Part shown: one piece after another, positions 1-7,200 of the stretch
Layout of the letters: the number at the start of each line of letters is the position of its first letter
How positions within the stretch are numbered: the first letter of the stretch is position 1
Assembly: GCA_038231495.1 (NCBI GenBank)
Contig: JBBRLG010000031.1
Location: 1-24,697, forward strand
Origin: JBBRLG01 sp038231495
GTDB taxonomy: Bacteria; Planctomycetota; Planctomycetia; Gemmatales; Gemmataceae
DNA: 24,697 nucleotides
Reading direction: 5' to 3'
The notes under the pieces: generated by a model
Told to the model about the DNA's origin: nothing
The model's database searches: none
The model's input: only the letters and a program-made list of their open reading frames with translations
Position numbers and translations under genes: made by a program

Positions 1-399
1 GACGCGGGCAAGCGCGGCCGTTCCGCCCTCTTCGCCGCCCTGGTTGTTATCCTGCACACCTTCCTGCTCGGCGGCTTCCTCGTCGGCGCCATGGTCACTG
101 GGCCGCGTTACGATAGGGTGTTTCGCGACTTCAACCTGCAACTGGACGAAAGCACCAAGTTCGTCCTGGCCACGTCGCGCTGGCTGAATGACTACTGGTA
201 TGCCCCGGCTCCGTTTCTCTTCATGGGCTTGCTCATCGACGGGGCCATTCTCTTTCTGTTGCACCGCTCGCCCCGGACGCGCCGCTGGAGTTATGTCTGG
301 GCCGCGGCGGTCGTGTTGCTGATCCTCTTGTTTTCCGGCTGCTGGGGTACTGCCCTGTACTGGCCTTACAGCAAAATGCTGGACGGCCTTTCCCGCTAA
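1..399 (+). CDS. Small membrane protein, 5'-truncated, GspF-like fragment
   Basis: The reading frame is open from the first base, so the gene starts upstream and only its last 132 codons are present. An ATG at 91 lies in the middle of a hydrophobic segment and is unlikely to be the start. The visible part has three hydrophobic helices: about residues 9-31 of the fragment, one around the FLFMGLLIDGAILFLL stretch, and one near the C-terminus. The loop after the first helix, with F-R-D-F-N and a following Thr, resembles the conserved F..F...LP..T loop of type II secretion/type IV pilus inner-membrane GspF/PilC proteins. It is much shorter than a full GspF (about 400 aa), so it may be a reduced relative or a coincidental match. 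The DUF1559 pseudopilin-like gene nearby fits a pilus/secretion context. The function is a tentative inference. Confidence 0.6.
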   Translation, partial: DAGKRGRSALFAALVVILHTFLLGGFLVGAMVTGPRYDRVFRDFNLQLDESTKFVLATSRWLNDYWYAPAPFLFMGLLIDGAILFLLHRSPRTRRWSYVWAAAVVLLILLFSGCWGTALYWPYSKMLDGLSR

Positions 400-411
400 T
401 GGGCGTAGGTG

Positions 412-627
412 TTACCCGCCTTTTCGCTCGATGTCATCAAAAAACAACTGCTTCAAGTCTTGTTTCCACAATAACTTGTGACATTGTTGGTCCATTTCTG
501 CCGCCCAGCGGTTGCCAATCCGTACCACCTCAATACTGTATCGCTTGTTGAGACTGAATCTCAGTATCATGCTAAATTCGTCTTGCTTGACTACCGCGTA
601 ACTTGCGGTTTTCGGAGGCTTCCCCAT
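412..627 (-). CDS. Possible small hypothetical protein (71 aa)
   Basis: This minus-strand frame of 71 codons starts at an ATG whose complement overlaps the start codon of the divergent DUF1559 gene by two bases. The DNA is visibly more AT-rich than its surroundings. The translation has an ordinary composition with alternating hydrophobic and charged residues (for example SMILRFSLNKRYSIEVVRIG and a Trp-rich LLWKQDLKQLFFDD tail), unlike the Arg/Pro/Ala-rich shadows seen elsewhere here. No family was recognised and no convincing ribosome binding site lies before the start. A longer form starting at 693 would run further into the DUF1559 gene and is less likely. The stretch could instead be the 5' regulatory region of the DUF1559 gene or a remnant of a transferred gene. 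Confidence 0.35.
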   Translation of the reverse strand: MGKPPKTASYAVVKQDEFSMILRFSLNKRYSIEVVRIGNRWAAEMDQQCHKLLWKQDLKQLFFDDIERKGG

Positions 628-1573
628 GAGTCGATTCCCACGCCGGGCGTTCACGCTGATCGAGTTGTTGGTCGTCATCGCGATCATCGGCATCCTGGTT
701 AGCCTGCTGCTGCCGGCTGTCCAGAAGATCCGCGAGGCGGCGGCTCGCCTCCACTGTCAAAACAACCTCAAGCAAATGGGCCTGGCCCTGCACCACTACC
801 ACGACAACAACCAGGGTCTGCCGCCCGGCTACGTGGCCCGGAACCCCTACGTCGATGGCGCGACCGACACGACGCCGGGCTGGGCGTGGTCGGCGCTCCT
901 GTTGCCGTATGTCGAACAGGAGCCGCTCTACAACTCGATCCGCTTCAACCTGCCCGTCGAACACGGCCAGAACGCCGCCGCCGTGAACACGCTCGTGAAA
1001 GTTTATCTCTGCCCGTCGGACCAAACGCCGCCAGCCGCGTTCGCGGTGCCGGACGCCTTCGGTAAGCCGGTCGCGCTGGCCGCCCCGTCGAGCTACGCCG
1101 CGTGCGTGGGCGGCGACGAGTCGGAGGTGCCGGGGCCGACGGGGGCGGGCGTCTTCTACCGCAACAGCCGGACGCGCTTGACCGACATCACCGATGGCAC
1201 GAGCAGCACGATCTTGATTGGCGAACGGTCGTGGGGCAACGCCAACGGCGTCTGGGCCGGCGCGATCAACAACGGCGTCATCCTGCGCGGCAAGCAAAAC
1301 CCAAACCCTGGCAGCGGCGCGGCGTTCTACCCGGCGGCCGTGCTGGTGCAGGCGCACAGCCATCTCAACAACGCCACGACCGACACCGACGGCGGCCTGG
1401 ACGACTTTTCCAGCCGGCACACGAACGGCTCGAACTTCCTGTACGCCGACGGTTCGGTCCATTTCCTGCGGAGTGTTCCCGGCGACGCGCTTTCGGGATA
1501 CACGCCGGACAGCCGGATTTTGCAAGCACTCGGTACGCGGGCGAACAACGACAATGCGTCGGGCCTGGACTAA
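626..1573 (+). CDS. DUF1559 pseudopilin-like protein
   Basis: This 315-aa protein has the classic planctomycete DUF1559 architecture. The N-terminus is a class III prepilin signal, RRAFTLIELLVVIAIIGILV, with Glu at position +5 of the mature protein. The residue before the cleavage site is Ala where Gly is usual. The conserved NNLKQMGLALHHYHD segment (about residues 46-60) follows, and near the C-terminus there is an H-X9-DG motif (H, nine residues, then DGSVHFL). These proteins are expected to be cleaved by a prepilin peptidase and exported through a type II/IV-pilus-like pathway. Planctomycetes encode many copies per genome, and individual roles are mostly unknown. A GGAGG ribosome binding site at about 614-618 supports the start. 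A lipoprotein gene begins 13 bases after the stop, so the two are probably co-transcribed. Confidence 0.93.
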   Translation: MSRFPRRAFTLIELLVVIAIIGILVSLLLPAVQKIREAAARLHCQNNLKQMGLALHHYHDNNQGLPPGYVARNPYVDGATDTTPGWAWSALLLPYVEQEPLYNSIRFNLPVEHGQNAAAVNTLVKVYLCPSDQTPPAAFAVPDAFGKPVALAAPSSYAACVGGDESEVPGPTGAGVFYRNSRTRLTDITDGTSSTILIGERSWGNANGVWAGAINNGVILRGKQNPNPGSGAAFYPAAVLVQAHSHLNNATTDTDGGLDDFSSRHTNGSNFLYADGSVHFLRSVPGDALSGYTPDSRILQALGTRANNDNASGLD

Positions 1574-1586
1574 CCGAGGAACCGCC

Positions 1587-1982
1587 ATGACCATCCGACA
1601 GACGATCGCGCTGGCGCTGTTCGCCTTCCTCGCCGTGGCCGGCTGCGGTTGCGGCAGCGCGACCCCGACGCTGGCCGGCGGCAAGCCGGTGCATTTCTGG
1701 GTCGAAGCACTGCAAAGTGCGGACGCCTCGACGCGCAAACACGCCGTGAGTAAGCTGGGCAACGTGGGCCGCGCCGATCCCGAAGCATTGCCGGGGATTC
1801 TCGGCGCCCTGAAGGATCGCGACGCCGGCGTGCGCCGCGAGGCGATCTTCGCGCTGATGAAATTCGGCCCCGATGCCAAGGAGGCCGTGCCGATGCTGAC
1901 CGAGATGAAGGAGAAAGACCGCGACCCGCAATTGCGCGTTTACGCTACGAAAGCCCTCGCCAGCCTTCAGGACGGCAAGTAA
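1587..1982 (+). CDS. HEAT-repeat lipoprotein
   Basis: This 131-aa protein has a short charged N-terminus, a hydrophobic stretch and the lipobox AVAGC, so Cys20 is the probable lipidated residue. The mature part contains about three HEAT-like helical pairs (roughly residues 37-62, 66-97 and 98-128), recognisable by the recurring pattern of Ala/Leu helices with D-x-x-V-R-x-x-A. HEAT repeats usually serve as protein-binding scaffolds, so this is likely a small membrane-anchored adaptor. The ATG at 1587 was chosen because it follows a GAGGA at 1575-1579 and gives a complete signal peptide. Longer frames upstream overlap the DUF1559 gene out of frame. It lies 13 bases behind that gene and probably belongs to its operon. 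Partner and precise role are unknown. Confidence 0.82.
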   Translation: MTIRQTIALALFAFLAVAGCGCGSATPTLAGGKPVHFWVEALQSADASTRKHAVSKLGNVGRADPEALPGILGALKDRDAGVRREAIFALMKFGPDAKEAVPMLTEMKEKDRDPQLRVYATKALASLQDGK

Positions 1983-1994
1983 GGACAGGTGCCA

Positions 1995-2056
1995 GTCGGA
2001 GCCGCGACCGTCAGGGAGCGGGGGGTTCACCGCTCCCTGACGGTCGCGGCTCTGAC
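1995..2056. repeat. Long inverted repeat between convergent genes
   Basis: A perfect 21-bp inverted repeat has arms at 2000-2020 and 2031-2051 around a 10-nt loop, and can be extended outwards with one mispair to 1995 and 2056. The arm reads AGCCGCGACCGTCAGGGAGCG. It fills the gap between the convergent lipoprotein and STN-domain genes, where a strong hairpin could act as a bidirectional terminator. There is no T-tract, so a dispersed genomic palindrome is equally possible. Confidence 0.85.
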
Positions 2057-2065
2057 CAGCGCCGT

Positions 2066-3028
2066 TCACTTCGGGATTGGCTTCGACGGTTCGGGCTTTT
2101 TCTCCGGCGGGGCCGGCTTTTCGTCGTCGCCGGGCTGGTCGTTCTTCTCCGGCGGCTTTTCCAACGGCGGCACCGGCCCAGTGCCCTGTTGCGGGACCAG
2201 ACCGCCGTTGGGGCCGAAGGCCTGAATTTGGACGTTGCCATTCATGATAAACCCCCCATTGAACCCCCCATTGACGTTCATCCCCTGCCACTGCAAAACG
2301 TCAGCCCGCAGGTTCGGCTGCGGAACGTTATTGTTGGGGTTCAGGTCGGGATCCTGGCGCAGTTCGTTGGCGAGAGCCTTGGTCGTGAGTAGCAGGACGT
2401 TGCCGATCTTGACCGGCTTCAATCCCGCCGTCTCCGCGAGCAGACGCACGGCGGTTTCCAGCGGCACGTCGTCCATCTGCAACGTTACCTCCGTCTTGGC
2501 TTCCTTGGCCGGCACGCGGGCGTCCAGCAAGAGGTTTGTCGCCGTCTCGCGCGACAGCCGTTTCAGCGCAGCGGCCAGGTCCACTTTTTCCAGATCGATG
2601 CTGACACGCTGTTTGAGTTGGCGGTGCATGGCCATGTCATCCGTGCTGATAAGTACCGTGTCGCCGATGATCGCGAAGCCCAGGTTGTACGGCGCCAGCA
2701 GCGCGCGTAAGCAGGTGCGGACCTTGACGTCTTTCAGCTTGACGCTGACGAGCATTTGTTCGGGGTCCTGGCCCAGCTGCTGAATCGTGAAACGGTCCAC
2801 GACGAAGTTGATCTTGGTAAGCTCGCGAATCTGGTTCAGCGCCGCGTTGAGCGACTGGTCGGTCACTTCCAGCGAGAGCGGCTGGTCGAGCTGGTTTTTG
2901 ACCTTCTCGGCGGGGCTGCCTTCCTTGACCTTGACCTCCGGGGCGGCGGGGGCCGCCCAGGTCAGTGCCGGGAGCAAGGTTACGACAAGGACGGCAATTG
3001 CGAGACGGCGAAACACGGCCGGAAGCAT
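2066..3028 (-). CDS. Exported protein with two secretin-N/STN-like domains
   Basis: This 320-aa protein starts with a signal peptide (about residues 1-25, cleavage near TWAAPA). Two repeats of the secretin/TonB short N-terminal (STN) type follow, at about residues 50-130 and 142-217. Each has the pattern of a low-complexity strand, an L..AL..L...T..N...D helix, a V.L.......A...LL segment and a closing V.LI.T strand. The C-terminal third is low complexity: Asn/Gly-rich (about 230-275), then Pro/Glu/Lys-rich to the end. STN domains occur at the periplasmic ends of secretins and TonB receptors, but no beta-barrel or secretin core is present here. The protein may be a free periplasmic adaptor of a secretion system; that role is inferred. 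The internal ATG at 3028 was chosen for the signal peptide and an AGGAG about 7 bases upstream. A longer GTG-started form (to 3196) is less likely. Confidence 0.82.
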   Translation of the reverse strand: MLPAVFRRLAIAVLVVTLLPALTWAAPAAPEVKVKEGSPAEKVKNQLDQPLSLEVTDQSLNAALNQIRELTKINFVVDRFTIQQLGQDPEQMLVSVKLKDVKVRTCLRALLAPYNLGFAIIGDTVLISTDDMAMHRQLKQRVSIDLEKVDLAAALKRLSRETATNLLLDARVPAKEAKTEVTLQMDDVPLETAVRLLAETAGLKPVKIGNVLLLTTKALANELRQDPDLNPNNNVPQPNLRADVLQWQGMNVNGGFNGGFIMNGNVQIQAFGPNGGLVPQQGTGPVPPLEKPPEKNDQPGDDEKPAPPEKKPEPSKPIPK

Positions 3029-3057
3029 CGGTGGACTCCTAAAAGGTCCTGACGGAA

Positions 3058-3075
3058 TGGCGAGCCGGGAGCGTA
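3058..3075. repeat. 18-bp dispersed repeat, copy 1
   Basis: TGGCGAGCCGGGAGCGTA occurs here and again at 24656-24673, an exact match more than 21 kb apart. Both copies lie just upstream of a minus-strand gene for an exported protein, and both are followed within about 20 bases by AGTTTCA. Confidence 0.7.
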
Positions 3076-3167
3076 CCAGTAGTTTCAAACATGAAAAGCG
3101 CAGGGGGTTTGCCTGACCACCTGAATGGTAAGCAGTTCCTCCGGAGGTATCCCCATACGCCCGCCGT

Positions 3168-3176
3168 ATTATACCA
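3168..3176 (-). promoter_or_regulatory. Possible extended -10 promoter element
   Basis: On the minus strand this reads TGGTATAAT, a perfect TATAAT preceded by the TGn of an extended -10 element, about 140 bases upstream of the STN-domain gene start. No convincing -35 box is visible. The assignment rests on sequence alone. Confidence 0.35.
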
Positions 3177-3270
3177 GCACGCCCGCCGTCGTCCACCGAA
3201 CCCGATCTTCCCAGTAGGACGCAGCCACCGTATCATGGACTGAGAACCACCGAATTCCAGGGGTCTTGCC

Positions 3271-4062
3271 ATGATGCCTCGGAAGTATCTCTTTCCGAAC
3301 GTGATCGAGATGAACTACCAGGCGGGCCGCCGGCTGGGCGTCAACGTCTACCTCATCGACGGTGGCAGCGAATTCCTCCTCATTGACGTCGGCTACCTCG
3401 ACCACATTGACGAAATCGTCGAACTCATCCGGCAAATGGACTTCAACCTCTCGACGTGCAAGATGATCGTCGCCACGCACGCCGACGCCGACCACATTCA
3501 GGGCATCGCCCGCGCCAAGGAACTGCTCAAGGCAAAGGTCGCCGCCCACCCGCTCACCGTCGAGCCGCTGGAGACCGGCGACAAGATCATGACGTTTGCC
3601 TCGATCAAGGCCCAAAACCTCGACATCCCGATGCCGCCGTGCAAGGTAGATTTGCTGCTCAACGAGGGCGATACCATCGCGGTCGGCAACTTGAAGTTGA
3701 AGGTTTGGCACACGCCCGGCCATACGGACGGCCAACTAAGCTTCAAAATGGGCAACCTTCTGTTCAGCGGCGACAACATTTACAGGGACAGTTGCGTCGG
3801 CGTCATCGACGCGCACCACGGCTCGAACATTGAGGAGTTCATCGCGTCACTGAAACGCATCAGCCGCGACGATTCAGAGTTTCTGCTGCCCAGCCACGGC
3901 CCGGTCTTCCGCCGTGACAACACGATCGTGCAAAAGGCGATCGACCGGCTGACGCAGTACCAGTACATGGCGGACTTCGGCACCTGCGCGAAGGACTGGC
4001 CCTTGCTCGACGAGTGGGAGAAAGAAGTGTGCGAGGGCCGGATGCCGGACTTTAGCCGGTGA
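3271..4062 (+). CDS. Metallo-beta-lactamase-fold hydrolase
   Basis: This 263-aa protein has the ordered metal-binding motifs of the MBL superfamily: THADADH (His70, Asp72, Asp74, His75), the GHTDGQLSF motif with His151, SGDNIY with Asp168, and LPSHGPV with His209. The second position of the usual HxHxDH motif is Asp rather than His, which may change metal preference or occupancy. The fold includes glyoxalase II, lactonases and other hydrolases, and the substrate cannot be read from sequence. No signal peptide is visible, so it should be cytoplasmic. Two ATGs lie at the start (3271 and 3274), and only a weak GGGG precedes them. It stands alone between a divergent gene on its left and the large caspase-like gene 148 bases downstream. 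Confidence 0.88.
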   Translation: MMPRKYLFPNVIEMNYQAGRRLGVNVYLIDGGSEFLLIDVGYLDHIDEIVELIRQMDFNLSTCKMIVATHADADHIQGIARAKELLKAKVAAHPLTVEPLETGDKIMTFASIKAQNLDIPMPPCKVDLLLNEGDTIAVGNLKLKVWHTPGHTDGQLSFKMGNLLFSGDNIYRDSCVGVIDAHHGSNIEEFIASLKRISRDDSEFLLPSHGPVFRRDNTIVQKAIDRLTQYQYMADFGTCAKDWPLLDEWEKEVCEGRMPDFSR

Positions 4063-4210
4063 AAATAACCTGGCCGCCAACTTCCGCGTTTCCGCATATC
4101 CAGGACGAGTCGGCCGCCTTCCTTTCCTTGCATCTCCCGCGGCCGGGGAGTAGAACAGAGCAGGGGACTCGAAACGCCCCGCTTCCACAACCAACTCCGG
4201 TGGGTGATCT

Positions 4211-7200
4211 ATGCCAGCGAATAATCCGCTCCAGCCCAAGCGTTCGTGGAAGGACAGCAAGCCGGCCGACGCCCGCACTGGCGCGGGGCAGCGCGGCTGG
4301 AAGAAGGAACAGGCCGCCGCGGGCGACGGCTCGAAGGGGCCGCTGCTGACGCGCCGGGGCAAGATCGGCATCGCCGTCGGCGGCTTGATGGTCTGCCTCG
4401 TCGGCATCGTCGTCGCCATCCTCCTCATGCAACGACGCGACCCGCCGCGGTTCGTCCTCATCGGCGCGGGTTACGAGCCGAACCTTGCCGTGCCGGATAA
4501 CGTCTTCGGCGTCCGCGGCCTCGACGACCTGCAAGCGTGGACGGAAGAGTACAACGGCGGCAGCAATGCCAAGAACGCGATTGAGGTGAAGCGCAAAACA
4601 CTCGTCACCACCGAAGACCCCCTTGATGAAGCGTTGAAGAATTGCAAGTCGCCGACCGTCGTCGTCTACTTCGCGGTCCACGGCGGCACCGAAGGGCAAG
4701 GCGAATTTCTCGTCCCCGACGACGCCAACATGCGCACCGGCGGCTTCAAGGCCTATCCGCTAAGCACGGTCCTCGCCGCGCTGAAGGACAAGCTGCCGGC
4801 CAAGACGAAAAAACTGCTCGTGCTGGACGCCACCGCGGCGGGACCGGATGCGGCGTTGGGCCTGATTCACAGCGACTTTGTACGCACGCTCAAGGCGGAC
4901 CAGGCCGCGCTGCAGGGCGTGCCCAACCTGGCCGTCCTGCTGTCCAGCGACGAAGACCAGCGGTCGTGGGGTTCGGAAGAGTGGGGGACGACGATCTTCG
5001 GCCACTTCTTCCTGGAAGGCTTGAAAGGGGCCGCCAGCAAGCAAGGCGTGGTGACAACGAAGTCGCTGGCCGATTACGTGGCCAAGGAGGTGACGCCGTG
5101 GGCGCGTGACAACCGGGCCGCGCTCCAGACGCCGATCCTGCTCGACACGCAAAACGTCGCCGACGACACGGCCCTCGCGCTGATCGAATTTAGCGCGTAC
5201 AAGCAGCCAGACCCCAAGGAACTGGCCAAGTTTACCGAGCCGGCGGGGCTGCGCGAGGCGTGGAAGAAGCGTGCGGAGTTGGCGGCACTGCAACCGTCGC
5301 CGGCCGTCTACACGCCGCACTTGTGGCGACAATACCTGGACACGCTGAAGCGCTACGAAGACCTGCTGCGGAAGAACAGCCCGGCGGCGGCGACGTTGGC
5401 CGGCGACCTGGGCACCCTGGCCACTCGTATGCGGGAAGCGCAGGGCATCCCGTTCGACGCCTTGGGCAACAGCCTGGCCATGCCGGCGGCGTTCGGCTGG
5501 TCGCTCGACCCGGCGGCAATGGCTAGCACGAAAAAGGAGTTCGACGCGCGGTGGCTGGCGATGAAGATGCCGGAGGACGTCGCCCGGCTGCTCCAGGAGT
5601 GGCAGACAAAAACGGAGGATCAACGCCAACGGCGGCTGCTGCGGCTGCGGCTCGAAGCGCTCCTGTTGGCCAAGGCACAGGAGTCGGAGGCCAATTTCGG
5701 CACGGTTTGCCTCGTCCTGGCTCACCCGGCCGTGCGCGACGCCGGCGCACCGTCGTACCCGGCGGAAGCGTATTTCGCGCTGATGCTTAACCGCTATTTG
5801 CCGGTGAAGGGTCGCGACTGGCCCGCGGTGCAGAAGGTGCTGGCAGTCCGTCTGCAAGCCGAGGAAGCCGCCCTGGGCCTCAACTTTAAGGGCGACGACA
5901 AACTGCCGGCCTACAGCGAGCAAGTGCTGCCGTGGATCAGCTCGGGGGCGGCCAAGTTCGCCGACGACCGAGAGAGCGTCGAGCGCGGCGACTATTACCG
6001 GACGGTCGGCGAAGACCTTTTATTTGCCTCGCCGGGCAAGGCGGCCGGCGTCGCCGACACCGGCAAGGCGGCGAACGATTACGCACTGCTGCAAAAGAAA
6101 GCCACGACCGTGCGCGAGGCGCTGGACGCGCGCGACCACGCGCTGGCCGAGTTGCCGTACTACACCGCCTGGCTGGCCACGCTGCCGGTGATCGAGGAGC
6201 GCGACGACGAGGCGCCTTGCGTCGGGCTGTGGGAAAAGGTCCACGCCTTGTGCGCGCTTTTGGACCGGCCGGCGTTCGGCAAAATTGACGAACTGGAGAA
6301 GCCGACGCGCGAAGTGCGGGCGGGGTTGGACGCCTTGGCCGCCAAATTCAACCGTGCCGTGCCCGCCGGCAAGGCGATAACGCAACAGGCCTGGAAAGAC
6401 GCCGACAACGCGCTGCTGGTGCCGTTCCTGGACGCCGACCAGCGCATGGAGTTGTTGAACCAGTTGCGGGTCGCCGGCCACCGGCTGAACGCCGAGCCTA
6501 GCCCGTTAGACGGTCTGTCCAAAGAGAAAAACCAGCTCGACGAGAAGGCCGGTTCGCAGCGGCGCGGCCGGCTGGCGTTGGCGCAGCTGGGCAAGGACTA
6601 TGGATCGAAGGAGTTGGACGGTGCGGTGAACAAGCCGGGCGAGATGTGGGGCAAGTCGCTGGCGGAGGCGGGCGAGCGCGTCGCCAAGGCGTACCGCGAT
6701 TTGGCGCAGGACGTGTACCGGCGCACGGAGGAGGGCCGCACCGCGCCGCTGAAGGAGGCGCGCGACAAGTTGCGCACGGGGGCGTTGGAGGCCCGGCTAC
6801 TTCCCGGGGCGGCGCCGCAGAAGTGGACCGGACTCGACCCCGTCGGCGAGAACCGCCGCGTGGGGTTGCACGACCTGCTCGCCTACCAGACGCGGCGGAC
6901 GTTCAACGATTACTGGGCCGGCGGGACCGACCCGAAGCAGCCTTACTACCGTCTGGCCGGGCAGGTCTACCTGTCGGCGGCGAAAGCGCTGGTCACCGGC
7001 GACGGCATGCCCGACGAGGTGCAGAAGCCGCGCCTGACCGAGTTCGCGGAATTGACCGAACTGCTCGGGGAGCCGGACGGGCTGACAGTGGGCTGGTTCG
7101 ACGGCCGCGAAATTCGGCCGGGGCCGGCGAAGCTGCACGTCACCGACGAAGACCTCGTGTCACGCAGCTTCACCTTGAAAAAGGAGAAAAAAGCGCCGGA

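Noticed and set aside
572..1879. Long minus-strand open frame (435 codons) opposite the DUF1559 and lipoprotein genes
   Set aside because: Arg/Val/Ala-rich shadow of well-supported plus-strand genes in GC-rich DNA; no motif or ribosome binding site.
2245..2273. Short tandem repeat in the STN-domain gene
   Set aside because: Two copies of an ~13-bp unit that simply encode the repeated NGGF in the low-complexity tail; not a separate element.
4760..5923. Minus-strand open frame of 387 codons opposite the vWA/pseudo-caspase gene
   Set aside because: Antisense shadow without recognisable domains.
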